The position numbers and the translations under genes were made by a program. 64,000 nucleotides of DNA from Mallotus nudiflorus (taxonomy: Eukaryota > Streptophyta > Magnoliopsida > Malpighiales > Euphorbiaceae): assembly GCA_947683625.1 (NCBI GenBank), contig CANTUR010000130.1, forward strand, positions 868,001 through 932,000. The letters run 5' to 3'. The notes beneath the pieces are model-generated. The model worked only from the letters and a program-made list of their open reading frames with translations, made no database searches and had not been told where the DNA came from. Positions 1-12,596 of this stretch are shown one piece after another (the stretch's first letter is position 1; each line of letters begins with the position of its first letter).

Positions 1-202
1 TATAACTTATGTAAGTGAAAATATATATACGTATATATTACATTTATAATTTTATACGTGCATTTGTTTTATATATATATATATACACTTAAGTTGTATA
101 ATTATATACTTAAGTTATGTAATTATATATGTTTGTTTGCTTTTATATATATAATTATGATATCACTTGCAATTGATTTTTTTCTTGTTTATAGATTTGT
201 TA

Positions 203-3200
203 ATGGGAAAGAAAAGAAAAGATGGCAAGCCCAGTGATGATATTGGGTGAAAATTTGTAACACCTAATAATAATAATAATAGATTTAAAATGACATATAA
301 TTTTTGTGGGCGTGTGGTTACTAGTGGAATAACGAGATTTAAGCAACATTTTGCAGGAATTGAAGGTGACATTGCAGCATGTCCAAAAGTGCCACGTACT
401 ATGAGAGAAGATATGAAAAAAATTATTTTAGAATGGCAAGCCAAGCAAAAACAAGAAAAGGCTGTTAACATCAACTTGAGGAAGAAATTATACAAATGCA
501 TGAGAGTAGACAATATAACGACAGTGATGACAAAGAGGAGGAAGATGCAATGATGCAATATGCTAGGCAACAAAGCCTTTGACAAATTGAAATTGATTCT
601 TATAGAAGGACTAAAGGTGTTCACTATAATGCAGGTGGATCCAACGATAGTCAACAAAGAAAGAGAATGATAGGTCACTCTTTTAGTGTTATAAACACTC
701 TTGATACACAAACTCCAAGAGGCAACGATCCATAATCTTCTAGATTTACTCCTCCACAATTATCAATACCAGCTGAAAGATTACGAGTTGTTGAAGTGGA
801 TTTAGAGATCAAAAGGGAAAGTAAGAAGCAGACCAAAATAAAATCTCGCTAGTTCAATAAAAGTAGAGAGAAGTCAATAAATGCCTTCGGTCGATTTGTG
901 GTTCACAATAGACTACCATTTGCAGTTGTTGAATCACCGTGGACTCGACCTTTACTTAGAGTTGCTTCAGAAGTTGGACTGAGCATTCCATTTTCGACAG
1001 CTTATGAGCTTGCAAAGGTATGGTTGCCAAAAAAAAATCAATTAATGAAAGAATATATTGCATCTTTTGTAGGAGTTTAGAAGCAAAGAGGTGTGTCTAT
1101 ATTATGTGATGCATGGACAGGCCCAACAAAAATGTCCATTATTAATTTTCTTATTTATTCAAACCATGGAACTATTTTTCATAAGTCTATGAATGCATAT
1201 GATTTTAAGAAGAACGATGGACATTATTACTTTCAGTTGATGTCAAAAATTATCGAAGAAGTTGGAGTTGAGAAGGTTGTCCAAATTGTTACTAATAATG
1301 ATATTGTAATTAAGTCAACAGGAAAAATGCTCATGAACAAGTATCATCATTTATATTGGACAATATATAGTGCTCATTATATTGATCTCATTTTAGAAGA
1401 CATTGGGAAGAAAAGCTAAAAAAGTAATTGTATTGTAAAAGGGAAGAAAATCACCCAATTTATTTACAATTATAATTGGGTGACAAATTATATGAAGAAA
1501 TTTACAGATGGTAAAGAGCTGTTTCGCCATGGCATTATTAGATTTGCTACTAATTTTATTGCGTTGGAGAGTATTGTCGAATTTGAGGAATATGCTTGAA
1601 TCACCAAAATGGGTGAATTCCAAATATGGAAGAATGTCAGATCCACTAGCCACTAAAGTCAAGGAAACTATTTTAGCAATAACAAGTGAAGGAAAATTTT
1701 TTTGGCAAAATGCAAATGAATTGCTTAAAGTTCAAGAGTCTTTTCTAAAAACATTAAGGCTAGTTGATGGGAATGATAAACCAACAATGAGATTTTTATA
1801 TGATGTTATGGATAGACGTAAAATGACCATTAAAGAAAATTATCGATATCATAAGCATTATTGGTCTATTATTGATAGAAGATGGAATTTTCAATTGCAT
1901 CATGATGTGCATGTTACAGGTATGTTATTTATAATTATTAATGAATACTTTATTTTTTTTATTTGCAAGGTATTAATATCTACAATTTTATTACTTATTA
2001 TAGGTAATTATTTCAACCCACAATATCCATTTGATACTGAAGTCATGCGAGGATTTTGAAATGTTATTAAAAGGATTGAACCAAATGAAGAAGCATAAAT
2101 TAATGCTCTTTTACAAGTAAGATATGTTGAAGTGCATTTAAAAGAACTTTTTATTTAAATATTGATAAGTACAATTATATTATTGGTTTATATTTTTTAT
2201 TATCGTGCAGATGTTTACTTTTCAAGATAAGGGAGGATCTTTTAGAGAAACACTTGCTTAAAAAGCAACACAAAATTTGCTCCTAGGTATCTTTTGTCTT
2301 GATATATCATTTATATTAATTAATTAGTAAAAAATATTTAACTAGTTGAATATTGTTGGATATTGTAGCTGAGTGGTGGATTAATTTTGGAGAGTCAACA
2401 CCTGACCTTCAAAAAATTATTGTGAAAGTTTTAAGTCAAACAATATCAATAACAAATTGTGAAAGGAATTGGAGCATTTTTAGCTTGATTCATACAAAGA
2501 CTAGAAATAGATTGAAGTACAAAAAACTGCATTATCTAGTCTATGTACACTATAATATGAAGTTGAAATTGTGAAATATAATGTGAAAGTCACAATAAGA
2601 GTTAGAGGAAGCTTTTAATCCAATCAACTTGGATTATATTTTTTATGAGCATAACCCTTTAAATCGATGGTTGGAAGAATTAGAAGCTCCTTTACTTGAT
2701 GAATAGGATCTTGATTGGTTGAATGATGAAGATGTTGAACAAGATCCAATAATTGATTTAACTGAGCAAGCATTATGTGTGACTCCTCCATTCAAATATA
2801 GTGTTAATTCTCCTTTAGGCGATGGTACTGAAAGTGATAAAGATGATGACAATGGTGATGGTGATGATGATGATGGCGACAGTGGTCATCATTGTGATGG
2901 TAATAAAGATGGTGGTGGGGTATATTATTAAGATTTAAATTATTCAAATGATATCCCTTCATTTTCTTATCCATTTATTTCTCCAAATATTCCTTCTAAT
3001 TTTACACCATGACAACATGTTTTTGGATATGAAATCAATGGAGGTGAAAGTAGTTCTACTTCGACTACTGCAAATCAAGATTATGAGTTTAGTTATTACG
3101 TGGATTCATTTGATCCTGTACGATATTATGGAATGCCCTCTAATAATTGGAATCAACAAGACCAACACCAAAGTTATCAAATTATATTTGAGAATCAAGT

Positions 3201-3378
3201 GAATACTTTTCAAAATTATCCCAGTAATATGCCTAAATTTCAAAATCAGTCTACTGCATTCAATGAAGAGAGTTCATTTTTTAACTTATTCTCATCTCAA
3301 ATGAGCAATCAAAATATTGATGATCATAATGTCAGGCGTAGAAATCAAGATCCTCCACACTACTCTTTTTTGTGGTGA
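203..3378 (+). pseudogene. Decayed hAT-family transposase gene (BED finger, DUF659, hAT dimerisation region)
   Basis: Remnant of a plant hAT transposase. The reading opens at ATG 203 (MGKKRKDGKPSDDIG) and meets TGA at 248 where the family normally has Trp. A BED-finger-like stretch follows (NFCGRVVTSGITRFKQH, about 299-350), with its frame ending at 551-553. A DUF659-like core (SILCDAWTGPTKMSIINF) lies at 1096-1419, preceded by an in-frame TAG at 1078 and followed by TAA at 1417. The same frame continues to about 1600; a frameshift then moves homology to another frame (LESPKWVNSKYGRMSDP to about 1920). The sequence 1920-2003 looks like a retained GT-AG intron, after which NYFNPQYPFDT resumes. 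The hAT C-terminal dimerisation motif (TNCERNWSIFSLIHTKTRNR) is at about 2453-2512, followed by an acidic low-complexity tail. Multiple stops and shifts make it non-functional. Terminal inverted repeats and target duplications were not identified. Confidence 0.88.
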
Positions 3379-4242
3379 TTTTTATTATTATCGTATCTCT
3401 CAACAAATTTGTAATAATATAAAGATTTACATATTAATATAATATAAAGATTTACATATTAAAGGTTTGAAGTATTAAATTATGTCTTTTTTATTATAGT
3501 AAATAATAATTTTTTCAAATGTATATTTTTTTGTGCAAATATATATTTTTTTAAGTAATTCTTAACTTATTATATTAAATGTTAAAGTTTATTTTGTATT
3601 TTTTTATTACTATAGTGCATTTTATTGATTATTTTTAAAAATTTACGGTATTATTAAATGATACAGTTTGAATTGGTCCAATTCAGTTTGATATCATTAT
3701 ACCATTATCGATATCAAAACAGTTCACGAAACTGTTATTTAATTCTATGGGTACTCTTGCCAAAAAACTAGCACCTGATTACTTCTTATGATACAATTGG
3801 CGAAGCCTTTTATCATTCGATACAAGTGAATTGATGACAAAGAACTACAGTTGCATCGTGCAAAAAATCTGGAGTAACACCAGAACCATTGGAGTGGCCA
3901 ATTGATCAGGTCTTAAAATGACGGAAGACCTTATTATATGGTTTTTGATCCATTAAGTTTGTTAAGCGTTTTTTTTTAAGTTTTTAATTTGATTTACAAG
4001 GTAAGCAAATGGGAGGTCAGTTCGGTCACATCCTCTGTCCAAAGAGACCATAATTTTGGGTGACAACTGCTTCACAAAAAGATAGAGCAAAATAATCATT
4101 GAAAAAGAGAAATTTTAGAATGAAACTGATATTTTTTCCTGTTTTCAACAAAAAGGTTACAACAGTCATTTCACCACCAATGACTTTTGTCTAGCTACAA
4201 AAATTTGGCTAAATTCTTGCCGTTTAGCTTTTTTTTTTTTTT
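3379..4242. other. AT-rich intergenic stretch
   Basis: No coding sequence, RNA gene or clear repeat seen. It begins just after the hAT remnant and may hold that element's unrecognised 3' end. Confidence 0.6.
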
Positions 4243-4720
4243 GAAAAAACCCATTAGTTGGTCCCTAGACTTTTTGAGTTTTCCACGCTTCATCCCTAAT
4301 TATTTATTTTAATGAACTGAGTCTATAAACTTTTATTTGTCTATCTATTACATCCTTTTTCACAGTGATTTTCAAATTGAAAATGTTGTCATCTTCTATT
4401 GCGTTATAAAAGAACGTCTCAACAAAAAATATATATCAACCAATTGTGAAGAACAAACAATTTGCATCGATATTTAGGAGCAGCTTACAACTAATAATGA
4501 AATCAAGTTTAAATAATCAATCTCACAACCAATAATTGGTTAAGATGTGCTTTTATAATTTAATAGAAGACAACAACATCTTTAATTTGAAATTTTCCAT
4601 GAAAAAAGGATGTAACAAAATGGAAAAATAAAAGTTGAGAAACTCAATTCATCAAAATAAATTATTAGGGACGAAGTGTGAAAATTCAAAAAATTTAGGG
4701 AACAAATAATGGATTTTGCC
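4243..4720. mobile_element. Foldback MITE with long terminal inverted repeats
   Basis: The left arm, about 4243-4412 (starting gaaaaaacccattagttg), is the imperfect reverse complement of the right arm, about 4550-4720 (its complement starts ggcaaaatccattatttg). Matching blocks include ggtcccta/gttcccta, ttatttattttaatgaactga/tttattttgatgaattga, ttacatcc and gtcttctatt. Inner segments around aaccaatt also pair loosely, so most of the 478 bp could fold back. It carries no ORF. Long arms and T-rich flanks suit a nonautonomous Mutator-like element. The flanks are homopolymeric T, so no target duplication can be called. Confidence 0.8.
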
Positions 4721-7700
4721 TTTTTCTTTTTTAATGTTCTAATGATTACATGAGAGATAAAGTCTGTCTCGTTTGTTTGCCAAATTTTGAATGTTAAAAA
4801 ATTTTGTAATTCCTGTAAAAATAGATGACATTGGATATGCTCTTTTTTTTAGCAACAATTGATATGTATATATATAAATATATATTTGTGCTCTTATAGC
4901 TTTGTTGGAAATGAAGAAAGCTTTTCTCCAGTAAAATGAAGTTATTTATAAACAATATATACATGTGGGGAAATTGTGGAAATTTTTTTAATTAATTGGA
5001 GTGGTTAATTTTTTATTGTAAAAAGAGATTAAGGAGGGAATATGGATTTCGATTATTGCTGTCTTCAATGAATATTTATATTTTTTACCAGGTGGAAAAT
5101 GATTTCATATGAATGAAAATGGTTTTGTTTGTTAAGAGCAATGCCAACCTATACTCATTTTGGTGTAAAAATGGGTATTGTTGCACTGAGCTATATTGTT
5201 TGTTAGCTATGTTCGTTGACCCATAATGAGTTTTTTTTTTTCCAAATTACATCCTTAACTTTTTAAAATATTTAATTTAGTTTAAACTCTCATACTATAT
5301 ACATAATTATTTCCAAAATTTTCTTTCATTTAAAATATTTGTTTTTAATGTAAAATATACCTAAACAAAAAATATATTTATGAAACAAACAAATATAATA
5401 TATACAATGGTATTTTTTGTTAAAAAGAATATAAATATGTGTATAATGTGATAAATGTTTAAATACTATAAAATAGAATATAAAAATGGATATAAGAGAA
5501 TATTATTTTTTATGTTAAAAATGTTGTAATGGATTAGAATGATGGCTATTAACATCTTTATTTAGATTTCAGCCCCACCTCAAGTTTACGAAACTTTAAG
5601 AAAATTAATTTATGCATGTTTTGCCAGATAAATATATATATTTTTTCATATATATAATTTTTAAAATAAAAAATAAATTTAAGATGGTCATAGTTATACA
5701 TAAAAATATAAATTTATATACTTAAAAAAAATTGGTAGGATTGGAAATTTATGCCCAAGGTTGATGATAATTGGTTTCCAAAACTTTTAGGCTTGGTGTC
5801 CTACAATTCACGAACAGAAGGCAATGTGAGAGGTGAGGAGAATCCCCATGAACACTTCAATGTCTAAGTTAGAGAATAAAAACAAAGAAAATGCAAGATA
5901 ACTAGAATATGTGAGAATGAGATGTCTCATTATGAGGGATATAGGGCTTTATATATAGTAATATTCAAATCTGGATGAAGTCGGATTTCGTGTGAGATAG
6001 CGAATTATAATCTTAGTAGGAAAGTGTTCCTTTTGTGCTTAGGACTCTACTTTAAGATAGTTCCCATTCCGGACGAATCTGGCTTTTTGTCAATCAAAGT
6101 GTCCCTATTTAGGAGGTAAAAGGCCCTTAATTAGACGGAAACATTTTAGATGGTATCAGTTGACATCCAAATACAATAAATTGTCTTGCTTTTGAATCTT
6201 TTTTCACTGTACTGCACACATATATTTCTATATAAATAAAATAAAAACTATTAAATTAATTTTAATTTAACTATAGCCATCAATATATATTACAAATATT
6301 GATATATTCAAATTAATTATTAATTATAATTAAATAAATTAATCTAATAATGTTTATTTTATTTGTATAAATTTATACATGTGTACAGTATGAAGAGTCT
6401 TTTTTTTTTTTAATGCATCTACTATAAACTAATCCACAGTAAATTATTTTTGTTTCTGAGTTCATAAAAAAGTTTCGACGTAAAAATACACTTATATAAA
6501 ACGCCATTAACATTTTACATCAGCTTTATAGAATATAGAGAATCGTAAATCAAAACTAACTAAAAAATGCTAATTGTATTGGTGAAAAGTGGTAGGATAT
6601 AAGAAGCTTTTGAAGGTGATTGGGTTTGATGGCTGCCTACGAATAGCAAAGTTGCTAGCAAATGGGCTAATCCATGTCTGATGTGTCCCTTCCAAATTTG
6701 AGTTTAGTTTGCAACGAAACTCAACTGCCAAGCACATATGGTCCGGATGGTGCCACCTTTCACCGAGCATCCACATGCTCCACACCACTTTCCATCACAT
6801 CAGTCTATCAACTCAGCACCCTCAAAACAACACTTTCATTTGTCTAAATCCAAAGTGGAACCATCGTTTTTTACTTATATTATTGATATCAAACTGATAT
6901 ACCGTAATAAAATTTTTAGTCGTTTAATCTTTAAATACTCATTTTTTTTAAAAGAATTGAGAGATTAGAAAAGTAAATAATCGAATTTATGAGTTCATTT
7001 TATAATATTTATCTCATGAGGGTTTAATATTTTACCATTTAATAAATTTCAGTTTTTTTTTCTGATTTTTTATTTTACTAATAAACATCTATATTTTTTT
7101 TGTCAAAAGTTCAATAACTACTACTAGTTTATTTGAAGGTATTCATAAATTAAAAGTTCCGTCATTATTTTTTATTTTTCAATTAAAAATAAATCAGTAA
7201 ATTATTTTCACTGTATGAACGATGATTACAAAGGAATTAATTAAAAGGTGAATAGAAACAAAATCCTACTAGCAAGTAAATTTATAATCCAGCCTCAATA
7301 TCCAATTTATATGATAAAAGAAGTTTCACATGGCTAATAATCATTGCCACAAAGTTGAAAAAAAATATTATTGCCCCATGTGTTTCAATGGCATGCCATT
7401 AGTATATATATATACATATTACGGAGATTATTATTTAACGGTTGAATGTATAATATATATAGTGAGTGTTTTACATTTTATAAATGGAAAAAAAAATACA
7501 TATTTTTATATTATATATTTAACAATTAAGTGCAATAAGTTGGGTGTGGACAAATTTTTTTTCATATTTTTATTCTTAAATGTTATAATATTATTGAAGA
7601 AATATTTAGATGGTAACTCTTCTTAAGACAATTTGACGTGTAAATTACAATATAAAAAATAAACTTTGCAGATTTAATTAGTAAAATCATAACGAGTATT

Positions 7701-7733
7701 TAAGATGGCTAAAGGAAAAGTAGAGTGATAGGC

Positions 7734-7734
<1 letters not shown>
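4721..7734. other. AT-rich intergenic region with repeat-like patches
   Basis: No supportable gene. The stretch at about 5135-5240 starts like a common plant MITE end (agagcaatgccaacctatac), but I could not pair it with a second terminus. The 5750-6180 segment (aatccccatgaacacttcaa onwards) resembles dispersed plant repeat sequence. A slightly GC-richer patch at about 6560-6860 has short ORFs on both strands without recognisable homology. Confidence 0.45.
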
Positions 7735-7768
<34 letters not shown>

Positions 7769-7782
7769 CAATAATAATAAAT
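7735..7782. repeat. (AAT)n trinucleotide microsatellite
   Basis: A run of ataata units interrupted once by acaaca, about 330-370 bp upstream of the RING gene start codon, in its likely promoter region. Confidence 0.9.
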
Positions 7783-8107
7783 GTATGTTCCCGATCATCA
7801 ACTAATTGCAGTCTAAACGACATGTGAGAATGTTAATTTCCCCAACTGTAATCGCCGTACCAAAACGACATCTCCAGCAAAAGAACAAATCAGTACCCCT
7901 TTATCGATAAACTTTCATCATCAATTTCAATACTGCCAATATAATAATAATAATCTTCATCCACTGTTTCTCCAGCCCAAAATTCACAGCAACAATTCAA
8001 TCTTACCTTAAAAATCTTCTTCCAGATTTCTGTAATCTAAAATTCCATCTTTTCGATTTCATGGACCTAGAGCAGAATCCTTGATTGTTTTCAATTCAAT
8101 ATCCAAA

Positions 8108-10656
8108 ATGTCAGCAGTCAACCCGACCTCGAGCGCAACCCCGATTCCGACCCGAACTCGATCCTCCGATGACATCGTCGATACGACGCCGTTGCTTTCC
8201 ACCGGTTCGCAAGGTGAATTGAACAGTGGTAACAATTCCTCCCGCCGATCCGCCCGCCGACAATCCCTCCGCGACGCGGCTCGGTTCCTCCGCCGTGCAA
8301 GCAGCCGTCGCATGATGCGAGAACCCTCGATGCTGGTTCGTGAGACGGCAGCTGAGCAGCTCGAGGAACGCCAGAGCGACTGGGCGTATTCGAAGCCGGT
8401 TGTAATCCTTGATATAATATGGAATTTTGCGTTTGTAGCAGTGGCAGTTGCGGTGCTGGTATTGAGCAGAAATGAGCACACTAGTATGCCTTTGAGGTTA
8501 TGGATTATTGGGTATGGACTGCAGTGTGTTTTGCATATGGTTTGCGTTTGTGTTGAGTATAGGAGAAGGAGAAGGAGAAGAGTTGGGTTTTCGAGGGAGA
8601 GAGGGGTTGGTAGTGATGGGAATTTGAGTTCTGGGTCGCGAGGGGATTCTGGCGAGTATGTCACTTTGGCCCAGTTGGAGGAGGTTGATGATGGAATCAG
8701 GTACGATTTGCAATTGTAAATTGATGTTGTTTTTAATATTTTGCTGGGTTGTTCGGTAATCCTAGAAATTATATTACATAGTTACATACTTTGAGAAGAA
8801 TTTGTTCAATAGTAGTAGCATTTGGCTGTTTTTAATCAGTAATATGAGAATCCTGTTATTATAATACACCTCTGTGAAATTATAATTCATATTTTTAGAA
8901 GAATTAGGTCCGTGGCATTTTTATTTTTTTGAGATTACAACAGTTAATACATTTATGGCATATGAAATTATATTACAATTTGTATGTTAATGGCTTAATG
9001 CTTGCGGCAGCGTGGCTAAGCATTTGGAATCTGCGAATACTATGTTTTCATTTATTTGGTGGATTATTGGGTTTTATTGGGTATCTGCTGGTGGTCAAGC
9101 TTTAGCGCATAATTCTCCTCGACTTTACTGGTTTGTTCTCATCACTTGTCAATTTTCTTAAAATGATTTTATGAAGTGTTTTTGCAGCAGTTGTGTCTTA
9201 CAGTTTGTCGTCTGGAATTTGATTTTGCAGGCTTTGCATCGTTTTTCTTGGTTTTGATGTGTTCTTTGTCGTTTTCTGTGTTGCTCTGGCATGTGTCATT
9301 GGCATTGCTGTTTGCTGCTGTCTTCCGTGTATTATAGCAATCTTATATGCTGTTGCAGACCAGGTACATCACACATTACTATAAGTATGTCTGGTTTTGA
9401 ATTTTGCATAACTGCAACATTATCATTGTCTTGAGGCCATTCTGATACAAATCTTTTATCCCTTTTTGGTGTTGGCATTGGCACTGGGAGTGAGATTTAC
9501 TCTGTGAAATTTAAAAGTTAATTGAGTACATGTGCCCTAAAATTTAATTGAGTTGAGTGTTAACATTGTGTGCATTATGGTTTTAATGTGTAAAATTTTC
9601 TATCTGCGACTGAGGAGAGAGATATACATGCGCAAATGTGCAATTTGGATAAGTATATAGACTTTAAAGCATTCGAGTCTTCTCTTCCAAGTTTTTAGTG
9701 TTCTCTCAGATATATCTGAAAATGGATAAACAGGTATTTGTATCAAACAAGTTTATAGATGTGCAGTCTGGATATTAAACAAGATGAATAAGATGCTAGA
9801 GCCTAGAAGTTCTATTCAACTAATCAGGGGTACAATTTAGAGAAATGAACAAGATGGAGCTATATTTTAGAAATAATATCTGATTTGGAAAATGATAAGG
9901 TAGGAGAGATTTCATTGCATTCTTTTGATTTATGCCAAAATTATAGAGGCATGTCAATTTATCTTTTCCTGCTTGCATTTTTAAGTGTGGAATGTAGCTT
10001 TTAGTGAAACATATTTTGTGTTGAAGTGCTAAAAATTGTGCTGTTTCTATGCCTATGTTTTTCTTCTTATTTTTCTTCATGTATGTTTAAACTTCAAATA
10101 GGAAGGAGCATCCAAAGAAGACATTGATCAGCTCTCCAAATTCAAATTTCGAAGAGTTGACAATAATGAGAAGCTTGCTGGCGATGAGCAAGGACCACTG
10201 AGCGGAATAATGACTGAATGTGGCACAGATTCGCCAGTGGAACATGTTCTTTCAGAGGAGGATGCAGTATGTATTTCGATACTCAAGTTCTTTTATTATT
10301 TTACTTTTTAGTTTGATGCCTGTTTTCTTTTCTAAAAGATTACTTGATGACATACTTAAGACCTGTGAAATTACAAGTATGTTCCTGTTCATGTTGAGAT
10401 GAACTATTTTGTTAAATGATAAAGACTTCTTTCTTGTTTGATGAATACTTCATGATGGAGTGATGTTTCTGGTTACTTGTAGGAATGCTGCATCTGCCTC
10501 TCTGCTTATGATGATGGAGTTGAGCTGAGGGAACTTCCTTGTGGTCACCACTTCCACTGTGCTTGCGTAGATAAGTGGCTCTATATCAATGCAACCTGCC
10601 CTCTCTGCAAGTACAATATCTTGAAGAGCAGTGGCCGAGACAGGGAGGAAGTATAA
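8108..10656 (+). CDS. Membrane-anchored RING-H2 E3 ubiquitin ligase (At1g12760/At1g63170-like)
   Basis: Five exons read as 8108-8700, 9011-9130, 9231-9363, 10102-10266 and 10483-10656. They join in frame with GT-AG introns to 394 residues. ATG 8108 is chosen because it gives the family-like N-terminus MSAVNPTSS; no upstream ATG is in frame. The conserved segment RRMMREPSMLVRETAAEQLE is at about 68-87. Hydrophobic segments lie at about 98-119 and 129-149, with three more in exons 2-3 (IWWIIGFYWVSAGG, LYWLCIVFLGFDVFFVV, CCCLPCIIAILYAVA). The RING-H2 finger is at 339-379: Cys339, Cys342, Cys357, His359, His362, Cys365, Cys376 and Cys379, with Trp369 after the sixth ligand as in E2-binding RINGs. 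Family knowledge suggests an E3 ligase with a cytosolic RING on an endomembrane; its substrate is unknown. No damage seen. Confidence 0.95.
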
Positions 10657-12596
10657 AATGATTGTGAATTGATGTTGCAGGTCTTTGGACTTTGCATTTG
10701 ATTCTACCTCGGAACAATTTTTCTATGCATAGCATGTCACCAGACTGAGTAGTGCTTTCTAAAACACTATTCTTCTTGTTATGGTTGATACTGTTGCGTT
10801 CTTGCGCTGTCTTGTGTAATAGCGCATGTGTAAATTGGCGGTGTTCAGGACACGTTATAGATTTTTTTTCCCTCTTATTTTCATTTTTGTTAGATAGGCA
10901 GCATATTTTAGACTTGTTATGTATACTTCATTCCAAGTTTTTTTTTCCCTTGTGTTTCTAGTATTGGAAATGTTTGAACTTTTGAAGGGTTGTTGTTGAT
11001 GAATTTGTAAGAGGTGTGTTATCAAAGAAATAAGTTGAGATTTCTTCGCAAAAAGCTGATGGATTTGTTATCTTCTCTGTGAGCATAAGTACTGAATTTT
11101 AATTAATTCAATTTGATTTGATCTGGCTAGGATCAAGATTTATCTCCTCGTAACTTATTTGTTTTGTTAATTTTTCTTGAAAAGCTTTTGTTAAAACATG
11201 AAGGCTGTAGCTTTTTTAGTTAACATTTTATTTGTGGGAACCATGAATAAATTGGTAATATTGATACCTAATCATGAATAAAATAAAATTCCTTTCAAAA
11301 AGAAAAAAAAAAGTATTTTTTCCCTTCTGTAAAATTAAATTATATTGTAAATTAGTTGAAAAATTTTTGCTACTTCTTATAATTGTGTTTGAATTAAATA
11401 TTCTTATAATTGTGTTTGAATTAAAATGAATTAATTACAGGTAAGTGAATTTAGATATTAATAGTTAATACTAAAAAAATTTGTGAGCTTTTTTGAAATA
11501 GTTAACTTGGGAGGAGCTGGATGTTTATTTTAACTTTAAAATTGTTGAATTAATTCAACTTATAATTACTTGTCATAACTAAAATTTTATGCTTGAGTTC
11601 AAGTTTTATTTCTAACACTGAATTTGAGTGGCTCATAAAAATTTAAGGTTAAATTAGAATTAATGAATTTTTTTACTATAACAATTTCTCTAGAGATCCA
11701 CTACGTCTAAACGTGAATGCATAATGATCCATAAAAACACAATGAAATGATGATTTTAATTTGGAATTTTTTTTTGAACAAAAAATATTAGAAATAATTT
11801 GGAAAAAAATTATTAGAAATAAGTTAAAAAAAGAAATTTTAAAATCTAAAGGAATCTTTTCTTTTTATTTGAAAAAATAATTAATTTAGTATATTAACTT
11901 TTCAATTTCTTTTATTTAAATATCTATTATTTTTAAATTGAATGTTTGAACTTTAAAAAAATATGTTGATGTTGATTAAATGTTCAATTAGATCAAACGA
12001 GATTCATTTTCATTCCAGTTATTAACCATATTATTTGTCATATGTTTTACTTTATTTAAATGACAAAATTATTGTTATTTAATCACCTTTTATATCTATA
12101 GCAAAGTTAACGTTAATGTTATTTTTATTAATTTATAATATTTAATAAGATAATAAAAAATATTTTTATCTTTTAAATAATATAATATATGTGATAAATG
12201 ACATAATTAATAATTAAAATAAAAATACATTCAATTTGCTCTAACTCAACACCAAATTAATACTAAATTAAATAAAAATACTATATTAATATATTTTTTT
12301 TTAAATTCAAACTCTTAATTATAAAAGAAAGTTAAAGACTTAAATAAGAAAACTGAAAAATTCATGCACTAAATTTATAATTATTCCAAAAAAAAAAAAA
12401 CAGTATGTCTGTTTTGCCGTCAGCTTTTCGCGCTCCCCGAAATGCAACCTGACCTTTTCTTTATTGACTAAAACAAATAGTAGGAGGAATAAGCAAGTAC
12501 ATATCCACACTTCAATTTCCTTTTACCACTCTCTCGCCCAGCCTATCTCTCTATCGAACTCTAAACTAAAATTAGTGGTGAACTATTCAACCAGAC
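10657..12596. other. 3' UTR of the RING gene, then AT-rich intergenic DNA and 5' UTR of the MUN gene
   Basis: T-rich sequence to about 11100 is probably the RING gene 3' UTR and terminator region. The stretch 11100-12400 is low-complexity AT-rich with no gene. A pyrimidine-rich segment at about 12500-12560 (tttaccactctctcgcccag, ctatctctctatcg) looks like the leader of the next gene. Confidence 0.5.

Noticed and set aside
163..759. 198-codon minus-strand open frame near the window start
   Set aside because: Antisense to the hAT remnant, hydrophobic low-complexity translation, no recognisable family.
5135..5560. Possible MITE beginning agagcaatgccaacctatac
   Set aside because: The candidate right terminus (near gatggctattaacatc) pairs too weakly by eye to define an element.
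6570..6897. Overlapping short frames on both strands in a GC-richer patch
   Set aside because: No conserved motif on either strand; not enough to call a gene.
8059..8664. 201-codon minus-strand open frame over the RING gene
   Set aside because: Antisense shadow of exon 1 of a well-supported gene; its composition follows the GC-rich coding strand.
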